From assembly GCF_027667425.1 (NCBI RefSeq), contig NZ_JAQEGR010000002.1, forward strand, positions 186,001 through 250,000: DNA of 64,000 nt. The letters are read 5' to 3'. The translations under genes were made by a program, and so were the position numbers. This DNA comes from Fusicatenibacter saccharivorans. Lineage in GTDB: Bacteria; Bacillota; Clostridia; Lachnospirales; Lachnospiraceae. The notes under the pieces were generated by a model. That model searched no databases, was not told the DNA's origin, and was given only the letters and a program-made list of their open reading frames with translations. Shown piece by piece: positions 1 to 9,297 of this stretch (its first letter is position 1; every line of letters begins with the position of its first letter).

Positions 1-378
1 GAAACCGCAAAACGCTTTGAGATGGAAGAGAACCTTTCGAGCCGTATCATGAGCTACTCGCATGGCATGCGTCAGAAAATCATGGTGATGGGCGCACTGA
101 TCCACAAGCCGCCGGTCTGGATTCTCGATGAGCCGCTGACCGGCCTTGACCCGCGCTCCGCGCACGAGCTCAAACAGATGATGCGTGAACACGCCGATGC
201 CGGAAACGCCGTGCTGTTTTCCACCCATGTGCTGGAAGTAGCGGAAAAACTCTGCGACCGCATCGCCATCATCCATCACGGCCGCCAGGTATACCTGGGT
301 ACTCTGGAAGAATTAAAAGCGGCCTATCCGGATCAGACACTTGAAAATATCTTTCTGGAGATCACCGAACATGCGTAA
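1..378 (+). CDS. ABC transporter ATP-binding protein, 3' part (cut by window edge)
   Basis: This is the C-terminal 125 residues of an ABC ATPase; the reading frame is open from base 1, so the start and Walker A lie outside the window. The degenerate signature SYSHGMRQK, Walker B with D-loop (WILDEPLTGLDP) and the switch histidine in FSTHVLEVAE are all visible. It would energise the membrane protein encoded next, whose start codon lies inside its last codons (8-nt overlap). This is the usual arrangement of ABC-2 type exporters. The substrate cannot be told from the sequence. Confidence 0.9.
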   Translation, partial: ETAKRFEMEENLSSRIMSYSHGMRQKIMVMGALIHKPPVWILDEPLTGLDPRSAHELKQMMREHADAGNAVLFSTHVLEVAEKLCDRIAIIHHGRQVYLGTLEELKAAYPDQTLENIFLEITEHA

Positions 379-2092
379 CTTATGGATTCTCACCCGTTTC
401 CTTCTGAAAAGCGGACCAGGAAAAAGCAATCAGAAGAGCGGAAAAAAGAAAGCATTTTCGGACGGAGGACGTATCGTTGTATACCTTCTGCTTGGTGTCT
501 GCCTCCTTCCCGTGTCGGTCTTACTGTTTCTTCTGGGATATTCCGGCTATACCTTCCTGCAGCCGCTCGGGCTGGAAACCCTGCTGATCGAGTTCGTCTG
601 TGCCATTGGCATGATGGTCATTTTCTTCTATGGCCTGCCGCTGTTTCTGAGCGAGTATTACATGGACTCTGACCTCGTAAAGCTTTTGCCGCTGCCGTTT
701 ACCCCGGCGCAGATTGTCGGTGCGAAAGGCTTCTGCTGTCTGCTGAACGAATACTATCTTATTGTACTGCTGTTCTTTCCGTTTCTGTTAGGGTACGGGA
801 TCAGCGCCAAAATGGGCATTTTTTACTGGATCAATATGATCCTCGCCTGCCTTATTTTCCCGGTTGTGCCGCTCGTTTACGCCGCAGTTTTGACGATGCT
901 CGTGATGCGTCTTTTCAAAAATATCCGAAACAAGGATTTCTTAAGCTACCTCGGATTCGCCGCATCCCTGATTTTTGCGATCGGCATCAACGTATTTTCG
1001 CGCAGTATCGGAAATTTTGAAATGCAGGATATCATGAACCTGATGGAAAGCCAGAAGGGCACTCTGCGCGCCTTCCGGACCATTTTTCCGAACCTGCCCC
1101 TGATGACCGGAAGCCTTGCAGATGCATCCTTTCTCAAAATGATACTCTACATCGCTACAACAGCCGTCATCCTTGCTGTCTTTTTCGCCCTCGCCTGGAA
1201 AATCTACCTCCCGGCTGTCCTCGGCATGAGCGAGACCACCAGCGAAAAACGCATTTTATCCAAAGAAGAAGTGACCCGAACCGTCAAAAGCAAAAATCCG
1301 GTCCGCACCTACGCGATGATCGAATGGAAAAAACTGTACCGAACCCCGGCCTGGTTTATGAATTGTGTTCTGATGCCTCTCATCTGGCCGGTCTTCATGC
1401 TTGGCATTGCCCTCGTTTCCGTCATTTCCAGCCTTGGCATGGCTAAAACCACCGGCCTTTGGACCCGGCTTGTCGCCGATGGCACCATATTCCGCCTCCT
1501 GAAAGGGGAACTGCCTGTCGCAGTTGCCGTCCTTACCGCCGCCGGAATTGCCGTCATGATGTCCATGTTCTGCGTGATCTCCGCCACAGCGATGTCCCGA
1601 AAGGGCAGCGAATACATCTATATGAAATGCATTCCGATGAGCTATCACGACCAGATCCGTGCCATGCTGGTAAGCGGCATCCTGATCAGTCTCCTTGGCA
1701 CCTTGCCGTACGCTCTGGTCTTCAACATCATCGCGGTCGTTTTCGGTCTGCACCCGGCGACCTTTCTTTACACCACGGCGATCACGGTTTTATTTACCCT
1801 GTTCGTAAACTATGAACAGCTCCTTTTTGACCTTGCATTTCCGAAATTAAACTGGGAAAACGAAACCGCCGCCATAAAATCCAACAACCGCTCCCTGATC
1901 TCCGTCCTCATCGACCTCACCGTCGGCGCAATCCTGATCGGAGCCGGCTACCTGCTGTACGGAAAACTTCACCTCAACATCCACATCACCACGAGCGTGA
2001 TGATTCTGCTTACCGCAGTCCTGACCTTTGCCATGCGAACCGCCCTTTTTAAATGGGGCGTTCAAGTGATGGAACATCTGGAAAGCGCTTAA
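371..2092 (+). CDS. ABC-2 type transporter permease
   Basis: Polytopic membrane protein of 573 residues with roughly twelve hydrophobic segments, and the likely membrane partner of the preceding ATPase. I chose the ATG at 371 (MRNLWILTRF) over the upstream in-frame ATG at 341 because GGAG sits about 10 nt before it and the 8-nt overlap suits translational coupling. A charged loop around residues 290-320 (SEKRILSKEEVTR) separates two membrane halves. It resembles large ABC-2 permeases of Firmicutes involved in export or peptide resistance. The cargo is unknown. Confidence 0.8.
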   Translation: MRNLWILTRFLLKSGPGKSNQKSGKKKAFSDGGRIVVYLLLGVCLLPVSVLLFLLGYSGYTFLQPLGLETLLIEFVCAIGMMVIFFYGLPLFLSEYYMDSDLVKLLPLPFTPAQIVGAKGFCCLLNEYYLIVLLFFPFLLGYGISAKMGIFYWINMILACLIFPVVPLVYAAVLTMLVMRLFKNIRNKDFLSYLGFAASLIFAIGINVFSRSIGNFEMQDIMNLMESQKGTLRAFRTIFPNLPLMTGSLADASFLKMILYIATTAVILAVFFALAWKIYLPAVLGMSETTSEKRILSKEEVTRTVKSKNPVRTYAMIEWKKLYRTPAWFMNCVLMPLIWPVFMLGIALVSVISSLGMAKTTGLWTRLVADGTIFRLLKGELPVAVAVLTAAGIAVMMSMFCVISATAMSRKGSEYIYMKCIPMSYHDQIRAMLVSGILISLLGTLPYALVFNIIAVVFGLHPATFLYTTAITVLFTLFVNYEQLLFDLAFPKLNWENETAAIKSNNRSLISVLIDLTVGAILIGAGYLLYGKLHLNIHITTSVMILLTAVLTFAMRTALFKWGVQVMEHLESA

Positions 2093-2130
2093 CAGTTTCG
2101 AGACATAATAACAATATTAAAATGTGATAG

Positions 2131-2166
2131 AAAAGAGATTTCAGCCAATGTGCGGATCTCTTTTTT
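2131..2166 (+). terminator. Rho-independent terminator after the ABC exporter
   Basis: AAAAGAGAT (2131-2139) pairs with ATCTCTTTT (2156-2164), and the second arm runs into a tract of eight T. It lies 40 nt after the permease stop. Confidence 0.6.
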
Positions 2167-2278
2167 TTGCGCTCCATTCCAATTTCGCTGCGTATTTTCT
2201 TTTATCGATTATGCTTCATTGTACTACTAAAAGACCTGTGTGGGCAATCCATTGCCGCCATTCCCCGAAAATTTTAAA

Positions 2279-2323
2279 AGACGGACAAAAAACAGAGGAT
2301 TTCTCTCTGCATTTTGTCCGTCT
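2279..2323 (-). terminator. Terminator of the riboflavin transporter gene
   Basis: AGACGGACAAAA (2279-2290) pairs perfectly with TTTTGTCCGTCT (2312-2323), and an inner CAGAG/CTCTG extends the stem. Read on the minus strand, it follows the transporter stop at 2381 and ends in TTTTAAAATTTT. Confidence 0.7.
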
Positions 2324-2380
2324 CGCTACAACGTATTTATTGGATTCTCCGTTTACGGAAATGATTTCGGAAATGATGAA

Positions 2381-3022
2381 CTAATTCATCGCCTCACCCT
2401 TCAGCAGTCTGCTGATGTGCTTGTACAGAAGCATGGTTACCAGTGATACCACAACACCTTTGATGATATTAAACGGTACAACGGCAAACAGAACAAAGGT
2501 CGGAAGGCTTGTAATTGCTTTGTTGACTGCAGATCCCATTCCCACAAGGGCATCCATCGGCATTCCAAAGGCTGCTGCATAAGCCGGAAGCAGTACAAAA
2601 GCGTTCAGAAGACCGCCGGCTGCTGCCAGAAATACGGTTCCGACTGCCATACCGATCATGGCATTTTTCTTGGTTTTCTGTGTTTTGTAGATCCATGCGG
2701 CCGGCATAACATACGCGCAGCCGATCAGGAAGTTTGCTACCTCGCCAACACCTGCGGTGGTACTTCCTTTCATGACAAGGTTCAGCAGAATCTTAATCAG
2801 CTCAATCGCAGCTCCGGCAAGAGGTCCCATCGCAAAGGCTCCGATCAGCACCGGAACTTCGCTTAAATCAATCTTGTAGAAACTCGGGGCAAACGGAAGC
2901 GGGATGTCAAAAAACATCAATACGACTGCGGCGGCGCCGAGCATTGCCACCTGTACCATGTAACGGGTTTTTCCGATTTGCGACATCTTTGATGTCTGTT
3001 TTGCTGTTGTCTGTGCATTCAT
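2381..3022 (-). CDS. ribU: Riboflavin ECF transporter substrate-binding subunit (RibU-like)
   Basis: Integral membrane S-component of 213 residues that would bind riboflavin and work with a shared ECF energising module encoded elsewhere. About six hydrophobic segments follow a short polar N-terminus. The segment IPLPFAPSFYKIDLSEVPVL and the following GAFAMGPLAGA are typical of RibU-type S-components. The ATG at 3022 has AGGAG about 10 nt upstream; longer in-frame ATGs lie in the leader and repeat and were rejected. The FMN riboswitch on the same strand upstream makes the riboflavin assignment strong: when FMN is plentiful the gene should be shut off. Confidence 0.92.
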   Translation of the reverse strand: MNAQTTAKQTSKMSQIGKTRYMVQVAMLGAAAVVLMFFDIPLPFAPSFYKIDLSEVPVLIGAFAMGPLAGAAIELIKILLNLVMKGSTTAGVGEVANFLIGCAYVMPAAWIYKTQKTKKNAMIGMAVGTVFLAAAGGLLNAFVLLPAYAAAFGMPMDALVGMGSAVNKAITSLPTFVLFAVVPFNIIKGVVVSLVTMLLYKHISRLLKGEAMN

Positions 3023-3060
3023 AACTGCATTTCTCCTTTTTTCTGGAGATCTTGACCGGT

Positions 3061-3160
3061 TCTGCCGGAAGTAACGAGTCCAAATACGCTCCACGAATTT
3101 GAACTCGTTTTCGCGGCAGTCGCCAAGGTCTCGTGCAAGCACGGACTTTGGCTCGTTGCC
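3061..3160 (-). repeat. Dispersed intergenic repeat, copy 1 (in the ribU leader)
   Basis: Read on the minus strand, this stretch contains GCCAAAGTCCGTG, TGCACGAGACC and GGCGACTGCCGCGA. The same three blocks occur in the same order at 28271-28312, and weaker similarity continues through a GAGCGT(A/G)TTT block. Here the element lies between the attenuator and the ribU ribosome site, so it is part of the mRNA leader. Confidence 0.7.
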
Positions 3161-3163
3161 CGC

Positions 3164-3205
3164 GAAAAAAAGTGCCCTGAATTCCTTTTCTTGAATTCAG
3201 GGCAC
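3164..3205 (-). terminator. Attenuator hairpin of the FMN riboswitch
   Basis: GTGCCCTGAATTC (3172-3184) and GAATTCAGGGCAC (3193-3205) form a perfect 13-bp stem. On the minus strand the stem is followed by seven T (3171-3165). It lies just downstream of the riboswitch, as expected for transcriptional control. Confidence 0.85.
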
Positions 3206-3240
3206 CAAAAATATTTCCATGCAAATAAACTTTATTTTGT

Positions 3241-3363
3241 CTTCTTTCATCCAGACTTTAACTGTTGGTCCCGGAGTTGCACCGAGTCAGCCGCTGTTTG
3301 ATATCGCAGCGGGTCGCGGACTATACCGCCAGTAGGGAATCACACCCTGCCCTGAAGATCTCC
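3241..3363 (-). promoter_or_regulatory. FMN riboswitch (RFN element)
   Basis: The minus strand carries the conserved RFN blocks in order: GATCTTCAGGGCAGGGTG, ATTCCCTACTGGCGGT, GTCCGCGA, then GACTCGGTGCAACTCCGG, and finally GTCTGGATGAAAGAAGA. These form the FMN-binding core, and the adjacent attenuator allows shut-off of ribU when FMN is bound. Confidence 0.95.
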
Positions 3364-3384
3364 GTATTTTGTTTTTACAGGAAT

Positions 3385-3413
3385 ATTTTATTCATATTCA
3401 CACAATTTGTCAA
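3385..3413 (-). promoter_or_regulatory. Promoter of the FMN-riboswitch transcript
   Basis: On the minus strand TTGACA (3413-3408) and TAAAAT (3390-3385) are separated by exactly 17 nt. Transcription would begin about 15 nt before the riboswitch. Confidence 0.75.
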
Positions 3414-3441
3414 TACTTTTTTCAGACAATACATGATCTGG

Positions 3442-6405
3442 TTAGTTTGCTACGCCCATCTGAATTTTTCCTGTGCTCTTATTTTTCAGCACACGCAGAT
3501 AGCAGATCCGCATATCTCCCTTCAGGACAAGACGGATCTCAGATACGCCGTCCGTCTGCGGTCTGTCTGCGAGGGAAATTTCAACATCCTCATAAATCGG
3601 CTCGCGGTACCGGTTGCGCTCTTTTACTTCTTCCTCCGCATAGCGGTCCAGTTTCGGGGCGCTGCGGAACTCACAGGTTCTTGTGTCACCGGTAAAGCTT
3701 CCCATCGAAACACCGTCCACAAAGGCTTCCACACTGCCGCCGCGTTCACTCTTCACATGAAGCGCCAGAACAGCAGCATCGGAAAGATCACAGTCACGGT
3801 AAACGAGAACACCTTCTTTCGTCTCATCCTGCACGCGGACTGCCTTGAAATTGAAGTGGCCTTCCGTCAGATACATGTTCTCGTAATCATCGTAGTGGTC
3901 TGCCGCGGTAAATGCACTCAGATCGCGTACTCCCCTTTTTCCGCCCGGAATAAAGATTTCTGCGGAAACGGCTTTATCCTTGCAGGATGCGCCCGCATAG
4001 ATTTCATACGTTCCTTCTTCTACCATCAGTCTGCGGCTGATGACATCGTAGAAGCGAAGCTCCTCCACCGGGATTTCCAGTGCGATGTGTCTCGTCTCGC
4101 CCGGGGCAATGTTTTTCACACGGACAAAATCAAGCAGCTGGCAGATTGGTTTCTTCACGCAGGATTCCAAAGCGGAACCGTAGATCTGGACGACCTCGTC
4201 GCTTGCGGTATCGCCCGTATTTCTCACATCGAGAGAGATCTGCAGCAGACGGTCGTCTTTTAAGGAAACCTCATAGTTCTCATACGCAAATGTGGTATAC
4301 GTCAGGCCATAGCCGAATGGATACAATTCCTTCCCGTCGAAATAGCGGTACGTTCTTTTTCCTTTGATGATGTCGTAATCGTCAATGTCCGGCAGCTGAT
4401 CGATACTCTCATACCAGGTCATATTCAGACGGCCGGCCGGTGCATAGATTCCAAGCACAGCCTCTGCCATTGCGCTTCCCATATCCTGGCTTCCCGTTGC
4501 AGACATGATGATCGCCGGCAGTTTTTCCATCGCTTTCTGAAGTGTGTACGGATAATTCGTAAACAGCACCAGAACGGTATTCGGATTGACCTCTGCGATC
4601 CGGTCAAGCAGCATCTCCTGCTCCTCTGGCAGCTCCAGTGTGTTGCGGTCGATCTCCTCTTTCGCATTGATCACGGAGTTACAGCCGAGCGCAAGTAAAA
4701 CCTGCTTTTTGCCCCGGACTGCAGCAACTGCTTTTTCAATTCCGTTTTCGACAACCTCCATCGTAATCGGAATTCCCTCCGTCTGCTCGAAGGAGAAAAA
4801 TCCCTCTGCATCCTTATAAACCGGGTAATGGAAACGGTTGGTCAGCACAACGCTGCCATCGTCCTGCGGCTCCACGTGGAAAATCTCCATCACAAACCAG
4901 TCGAAGGCTTCCTCCCGGTCTGCCGCAATCTGTCCCATTTTCGGCTTTTCTCCCTGCGACTCTGAGAGTCTTGCGCCGAGGTATTTTCCGGTACGGACAC
5001 TCTTGAACGTATAGCTTCCCGCACCCCAGTATTCCTTGATAAACACATCTGGCTCATCTGCCATCTGAAGTGTTCCGTCTTCTGCTACGGCAAGACCTTT
5101 TCCATCACAGCGGAAAACAACGCGATCCAGACCATCCGCGAATGTAATGTTCTCCTGCTTCAGTACTTCCATCCCCTGCAGGAAGGTTGTGCGGTATGGT
5201 GCCGTTCCGCCGTACCAGTCCTGATACCATGTATCACCAAGCGGTCCGACAATGGCAATATCTTCTGCTTTCAGGGCTTTGTCAAGTGGCAGCGCTCCGT
5301 TCTCATTTTTCAGAAGTACGATCGATTCGCGGCTCAGCTCTTTACAGATTTCACGTGCCTTCGGGGAATCGATATCGTCCTCGGTCACACGGTCATACGG
5401 ATTCAGATTTTCCCGATCATAAACGCCGAGACGAAGCTTCGTCTCCATCATACAGCGAATAGAGCGGTCCATATCCTCTTCTTTCAGAATGCCAAGCTCA
5501 TATGCCTCGCGTGCCGCCTGCTCTACCATACGCGGATCGTCAGACATGGCATCCACACCGGCTTTCAGCGCCGTTGCGATCGTCTCCGCATGCTGTCCGA
5601 AATAGTGATGCAGATTCACGACAAGTCCCATCGCACCGCCGTCGCTGACAACGTGACGGAGACCGTACTGTTTTTTCAGAATATCGGTCACTTCCGGATT
5701 CAGGATACCGATCGTTCCGTTGATCTTGTTATATGCCGTCATGATGCCCTCTGCGCCGCCATCCTCAATACATCTGCGGAATGGCTCTAGATACAGCTCA
5801 TATTTGTTCCGCGGGTCAATGGAAGAATTTTTCCATCCGCGGCCGACCTCCGTGTTGTTTCCATAGAAATGCTTTAAGGTCGCTGCACAGCGCAGATACT
5901 TCGGATCATCGCCCTGCATTCCCCGGATATAAGCACCGGCCATTTTTCCGGTCAGCACAGGATCCTCTCCGTAACCTTCTTCGTTTCTTCCCCATCTCGG
6001 ATCGCGCTCAAGATCAACGGTCGGAGCCCATCTGCTGAGTCCATGGCCCTGATGGCGGTGCCATACGACGCGCGCCTCGGTTCCTGTTATTTCACCGGCC
6101 TGTCTGATCAGCTCCGGGTCCCAGGATGCACTCATACCGATCGGCTGTGGGAAGGATGTTGTCACATCCGGTTTTCCAAGACCGTTCTGATCGTTTCTGC
6201 CCTCAACGCCGTGTGCCGCCTCACCGCCCACAGAGACGCCCGGAATGCCAAGGCGCGGCAGATCCGGGGAAGAGCTGGCGAGGTATCCCAGTTTTTCTTC
6301 GACCGTCATTTCTTTTAACAGCCAGTCGATTCTTTCCTGATCCGTCAGTGATGCATCCCAGAACGGTGTGTTTTTGTTTACCTGAAACTCCTTCTTTTCT
6401 GTCAT
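3442..6405 (-). CDS. Glycoside hydrolase family 3 beta-glycosidase
   Basis: Large (987 residues) GH3 enzyme without a signal peptide, so probably cytoplasmic. The TIM-barrel half has RWAPTVDLERDPRWGRNEEGYGEDP, here split by position into RWAPTVDLERDP and RWGRNEEGYGEDP, plus TLKHF. It also has VVSDGG, whose D255 is the expected nucleophile. The second domain and a fibronectin-III-like domain (about 710-800) follow. An insert near residues 470-560 and a C-terminal stretch (about 850-930) resemble carbohydrate-binding or beta-trefoil modules. The order and PTVDLERDPRWGR-type motif fit xylosidase/glucosidase GH3 members. AGGGAGG precedes the ATG. It would cleave oligosaccharides brought in by the neighbouring ABC importer; the exact sugar is unknown. 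Confidence 0.9.
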   Translation of the reverse strand: MTEKKEFQVNKNTPFWDASLTDQERIDWLLKEMTVEEKLGYLASSSPDLPRLGIPGVSVGGEAAHGVEGRNDQNGLGKPDVTTSFPQPIGMSASWDPELIRQAGEITGTEARVVWHRHQGHGLSRWAPTVDLERDPRWGRNEEGYGEDPVLTGKMAGAYIRGMQGDDPKYLRCAATLKHFYGNNTEVGRGWKNSSIDPRNKYELYLEPFRRCIEDGGAEGIMTAYNKINGTIGILNPEVTDILKKQYGLRHVVSDGGAMGLVVNLHHYFGQHAETIATALKAGVDAMSDDPRMVEQAAREAYELGILKEEDMDRSIRCMMETKLRLGVYDRENLNPYDRVTEDDIDSPKAREICKELSRESIVLLKNENGALPLDKALKAEDIAIVGPLGDTWYQDWYGGTAPYRTTFLQGMEVLKQENITFADGLDRVVFRCDGKGLAVAEDGTLQMADEPDVFIKEYWGAGSYTFKSVRTGKYLGARLSESQGEKPKMGQIAADREEAFDWFVMEIFHVEPQDDGSVVLTNRFHYPVYKDAEGFFSFEQTEGIPITMEVVENGIEKAVAAVRGKKQVLLALGCNSVINAKEEIDRNTLELPEEQEMLLDRIAEVNPNTVLVLFTNYPYTLQKAMEKLPAIIMSATGSQDMGSAMAEAVLGIYAPAGRLNMTWYESIDQLPDIDDYDIIKGKRTYRYFDGKELYPFGYGLTYTTFAYENYEVSLKDDRLLQISLDVRNTGDTASDEVVQIYGSALESCVKKPICQLLDFVRVKNIAPGETRHIALEIPVEELRFYDVISRRLMVEEGTYEIYAGASCKDKAVSAEIFIPGGKRGVRDLSAFTAADHYDDYENMYLTEGHFNFKAVRVQDETKEGVLVYRDCDLSDAAVLALHVKSERGGSVEAFVDGVSMGSFTGDTRTCEFRSAPKLDRYAEEEVKERNRYREPIYEDVEISLADRPQTDGVSEIRLVLKGDMRICYLRVLKNKSTGKIQMGVAN

Positions 6406-6514
6406 TTTCCAAAAACCTCCCTATGATTTTGTCTCATGAAATTGTTTGCAGATTTTCCATATACTGTTATCTTTTTACAATGTTTCACATTTCCCATTAC
6501 TGTCGCTGTATTTT

Positions 6515-6556
6515 AAAACATGGCCTGATATTTAATAATATCAGACCATGTTTTTA
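6515..6556 (-). terminator. Terminator of the sugar ABC operon
   Basis: AAAACATGG (6515-6523) pairs with CCATGTTTT (6546-6554), with an inner CTGATAT/ATATCAG stem. On the minus strand it follows the binding-protein stop at 6601 and separates that operon from the GH3 gene. Confidence 0.75.
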
Positions 6557-6600
6557 TGCCGCCTTCCGTTCAACGGCAAAACCTTATGTTTTTGCTTTAC

Positions 6601-8319
6601 TTACTCTACATCAACAAGTTTGGTAGCAAGGAACTCTGTCATAGCTTCTTCTGCATCTGCCAGACCATTGTCTGTCAGCTCCTGTACCATGGTCTCCCAG
6701 TTTCCATCAAACTCATCTTCGGTACCAGTTACGCATTTAACAAGTCCCGGCCAAGCAATTTCGTCCAGAATTGTCTGTTTCTCAGCAAGTTCCTGTGGCT
6801 GCTGATATGCCCACAGTGCAGAGTATGGAAGAAGATCGAACTCTTCCGGCTGTGCAAACATGTCGGTCAGCATCTCAAATCCCATCGCTTCGCATCCTTC
6901 TTTTTCTGCTGTATTGTAGTTTGCAATAACAGACTCTTTGGTAGTTGGAGTGTATGGGAATCCGTCTTCAGAGTAGGAACCTGTTCCGTAGATCGGGAAT
7001 CCAGTGTAGTTGTCAATACCGGTGTTCTTTGCATAATCCGGATCAGACTGAGCTTTTGCAACTTCTTCATCAGTACGATATGGCTGTCCATCATCATCAA
7101 GGAAGTAGTTCTCGCCTTCGATACCCCAGTGATACAGGATCTGTCCTTCATCGGAGCACAGATAGTCAAGGAATTTGATGGCACGAACCGGATCTTCACA
7201 GCTCTTGGTAATTCCAATACCCCAGCCAACGGTAGTTCCCTGATACAGAAGGGCTTTTTCTACCTGATCTTCTCTTAAGGTTACAGGAAGTCCAACATAA
7301 GTCTGATCTACTTTTCCGTCTGCTACCAGAGTAGCTTCGCACTGGCTGTAATGCCACTCAGCATCGGTGATGGCAACAACACGGCCGCTGGCAACTTTTG
7401 CAATATAGTCATCATCTGTCTGCGTTGCAAAGTTCGGATCCAGGATACCTTCGTTGTACATACGGCACAGCCATTTGAAGTATTCTTTCTCTTCATCTGT
7501 TACATGTTTGTAATGTACGTTGTACTCGTCGTCAATGATCCACTGTCCATTATCCGGGGATGCATCAGCGATCAGTCCTGCCGGGTTTCCAAGGGTAATC
7601 ATCCAGTGCCAGTCAGAAGCACTCATGGTGATACCGATCATATCCAGACCATCTTCTGTTTTTGGATGTGCTGCAAGATAGCTCTTGATCATTTTTTCAT
7701 ACTCATCCAGTGTCTTCGGATATTTATAATCGTTCTCTTTTAATGCAGCCCACTGAATCTGGCAGCTTCCGCCTGTTGTCAGGGTTTTCTGGTTTACACC
7801 TGCGTAGGAAAGCTGATAGATTCCAGGATCATCCTGGCTCCATTTCAGTTTTTCCATCTCTGCTCCGTACATTTTTTTGATGTTTGGACCATATTTTTCA
7901 ATCAGGTCTGTCATATCAATCAGCGCGCCTGCCTGATACAAATCCGTTGCTGAGCCTTTTGCATAAATCATGTCCGGATACTCATCATTTGCGATCATCA
8001 GCGCAACATCTTCTTTTGCATCACCCTGGGATGCTACCGGATAGGAAACATCAAGTGTAACGCCTGTTGCCTCTGTGATTGCTTTTGCTACCGGGTTATC
8101 CCAGTTGCCGTTTTTACCATCAGCGTTAAAATACTCAAAGGTAATCGGAGATTTGTCATCTGCATCATCTGCTGTCTCGCCTGAAGAACTTGCCTCTGCC
8201 GCTGATCCAGTCTCTGTGCTGGACCCTCCCTTGCTGCTGCCACTGTCGGAACCGCATCCTGCGAGCATTCCGGCCACCATAGCAGATACTAACATGAGTG
8301 ATACTACTTTTCTTTTCAT
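6601..8319 (-). CDS. Extracellular sugar-binding lipoprotein of an ABC importer
   Basis: A 572-residue solute-binding protein. The signal peptide ends in a lipobox (MLAGC, Cys22), followed by a Ser/Gly/Glu-rich linker that tethers the protein to the membrane. The length and sequence are like LplA/YtcQ-type family 1 binding proteins used for oligosaccharides in gut Clostridia. AAGGAGG lies 7 nt before the ATG. It is the last gene of the operon after the two permeases; the 102-nt gap contains a small CCTGC/GCAGG hairpin. No ATPase is encoded here, which is usual for this class, where a shared MsmX-like ATPase serves many importers. Confidence 0.92.
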   Translation of the reverse strand: MKRKVVSLMLVSAMVAGMLAGCGSDSGSSKGGSSTETGSAAEASSSGETADDADDKSPITFEYFNADGKNGNWDNPVAKAITEATGVTLDVSYPVASQGDAKEDVALMIANDEYPDMIYAKGSATDLYQAGALIDMTDLIEKYGPNIKKMYGAEMEKLKWSQDDPGIYQLSYAGVNQKTLTTGGSCQIQWAALKENDYKYPKTLDEYEKMIKSYLAAHPKTEDGLDMIGITMSASDWHWMITLGNPAGLIADASPDNGQWIIDDEYNVHYKHVTDEEKEYFKWLCRMYNEGILDPNFATQTDDDYIAKVASGRVVAITDAEWHYSQCEATLVADGKVDQTYVGLPVTLREDQVEKALLYQGTTVGWGIGITKSCEDPVRAIKFLDYLCSDEGQILYHWGIEGENYFLDDDGQPYRTDEEVAKAQSDPDYAKNTGIDNYTGFPIYGTGSYSEDGFPYTPTTKESVIANYNTAEKEGCEAMGFEMLTDMFAQPEEFDLLPYSALWAYQQPQELAEKQTILDEIAWPGLVKCVTGTEDEFDGNWETMVQELTDNGLADAEEAMTEFLATKLVDVE

Positions 8320-8421
8320 AAAAGCCCTCCTTAAAATGGTTTATGTCATCCTGCACTCTTTCTTTCGCCTGGCAGGAATAAACATCATCTTTTTCTGAAA
8401 ATTTTTTAATACTGCTTTTTA

Positions 8422-9285
8422 TCAGTCTTTAACAGAACCAAGTGTCATACCGCCGATAAAGTATTTCTGAAGGAACGGATATACAATAACGATCGGCACA
8501 GTTGCTACAATCGTTACGGCCATACGTACGGACATTGGTGTTACGGCCGTCTGTACATTGGTTCCTGCATGAACGTCCATTTTCATGGTCGCCTGGTTCA
8601 TAATCTCATACAGTTTGTACTGCAGAGTCGGGAGTTTTTTCGCATACAGGTAAGTATCCATGAAGGAGTTCCACTGTCCTACTGCATAGTACAGACCTAC
8701 GGTTGCGATAACCGGTTTGCAAAGCGGCATAACGACTTTATACCAGATCTGAAAATCGTTTGCTCCGTCGAGCTTTGCTGCCTCCTGCAGAGCCATCGGC
8801 AGTCCGTCGATATAAGAGCGGACCAGAATCATATTATAAACCCACATCAGACCAGGCAGAATGTATACCATGAAGTTATTGCCCAGCTTTAAGGTACGGA
8901 TAATCAGAAGGTATTCCGGAATCATTCCGCCACCGACATACATGGTAACAACGAACAGAAGCTGAAATGGTTTGCGGAGTACGAAGTCTCTGCGGCTTAA
9001 TGTGTAAGCAACCATCGAGGTACATACAATACCTACGATTGTTCCGATGATGGTTCTTGCTACAGAAATCACAGCCGGCATTGCAATGCCGCCGTCTTTA
9101 AATACATATTTATAGTTGCTTAATGTAAACTTTCTCGGAATGATGAAGTTTACATTCTTAATGGTATCCGTAGAATCGTTGAACGAAATCGCCAGTACGT
9201 TCAGGAACGGATAAATGGTGATGATGACGAGGAATACGAAGATTACCGCCAGTACGTAGTCAAATTTTTTTGCTTTCTTGTTCAT
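8422..9285 (-). CDS. Carbohydrate ABC transporter permease (MalG/YtcP type)
   Basis: Inner-membrane permease of 287 residues with six predicted membrane segments. The cytoplasmic coupling motif (EAAKLDGANDFQIWYKVVMP) is the EAA loop that docks to the ATPase. The C-terminus (FLQKYFIGGMTLGSVKD) is the characteristic end of this permease family. It starts 12 nt after the preceding permease and would form a heterodimer with it, receiving sugar from the lipoprotein encoded downstream. Confidence 0.93.
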   Translation of the reverse strand: MNKKAKKFDYVLAVIFVFLVIITIYPFLNVLAISFNDSTDTIKNVNFIIPRKFTLSNYKYVFKDGGIAMPAVISVARTIIGTIVGIVCTSMVAYTLSRRDFVLRKPFQLLFVVTMYVGGGMIPEYLLIIRTLKLGNNFMVYILPGLMWVYNMILVRSYIDGLPMALQEAAKLDGANDFQIWYKVVMPLCKPVIATVGLYYAVGQWNSFMDTYLYAKKLPTLQYKLYEIMNQATMKMDVHAGTNVQTAVTPMSVRMAVTIVATVPIVIVYPFLQKYFIGGMTLGSVKD

Positions 9286-9297
9286 ATTCGCGTCCTC

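Noticed and set aside
2124..2446. Two small plus-strand frames after the ABC exporter
   Set aside because: They lie over two terminator hairpins and the end of ribU and show no coding features.
3265..4263. Plus-strand frame of 332 codons across the FMN riboswitch and the end of the GH3 gene
   Set aside because: It runs through a riboswitch and is antisense to a clear enzyme; no ribosome site.
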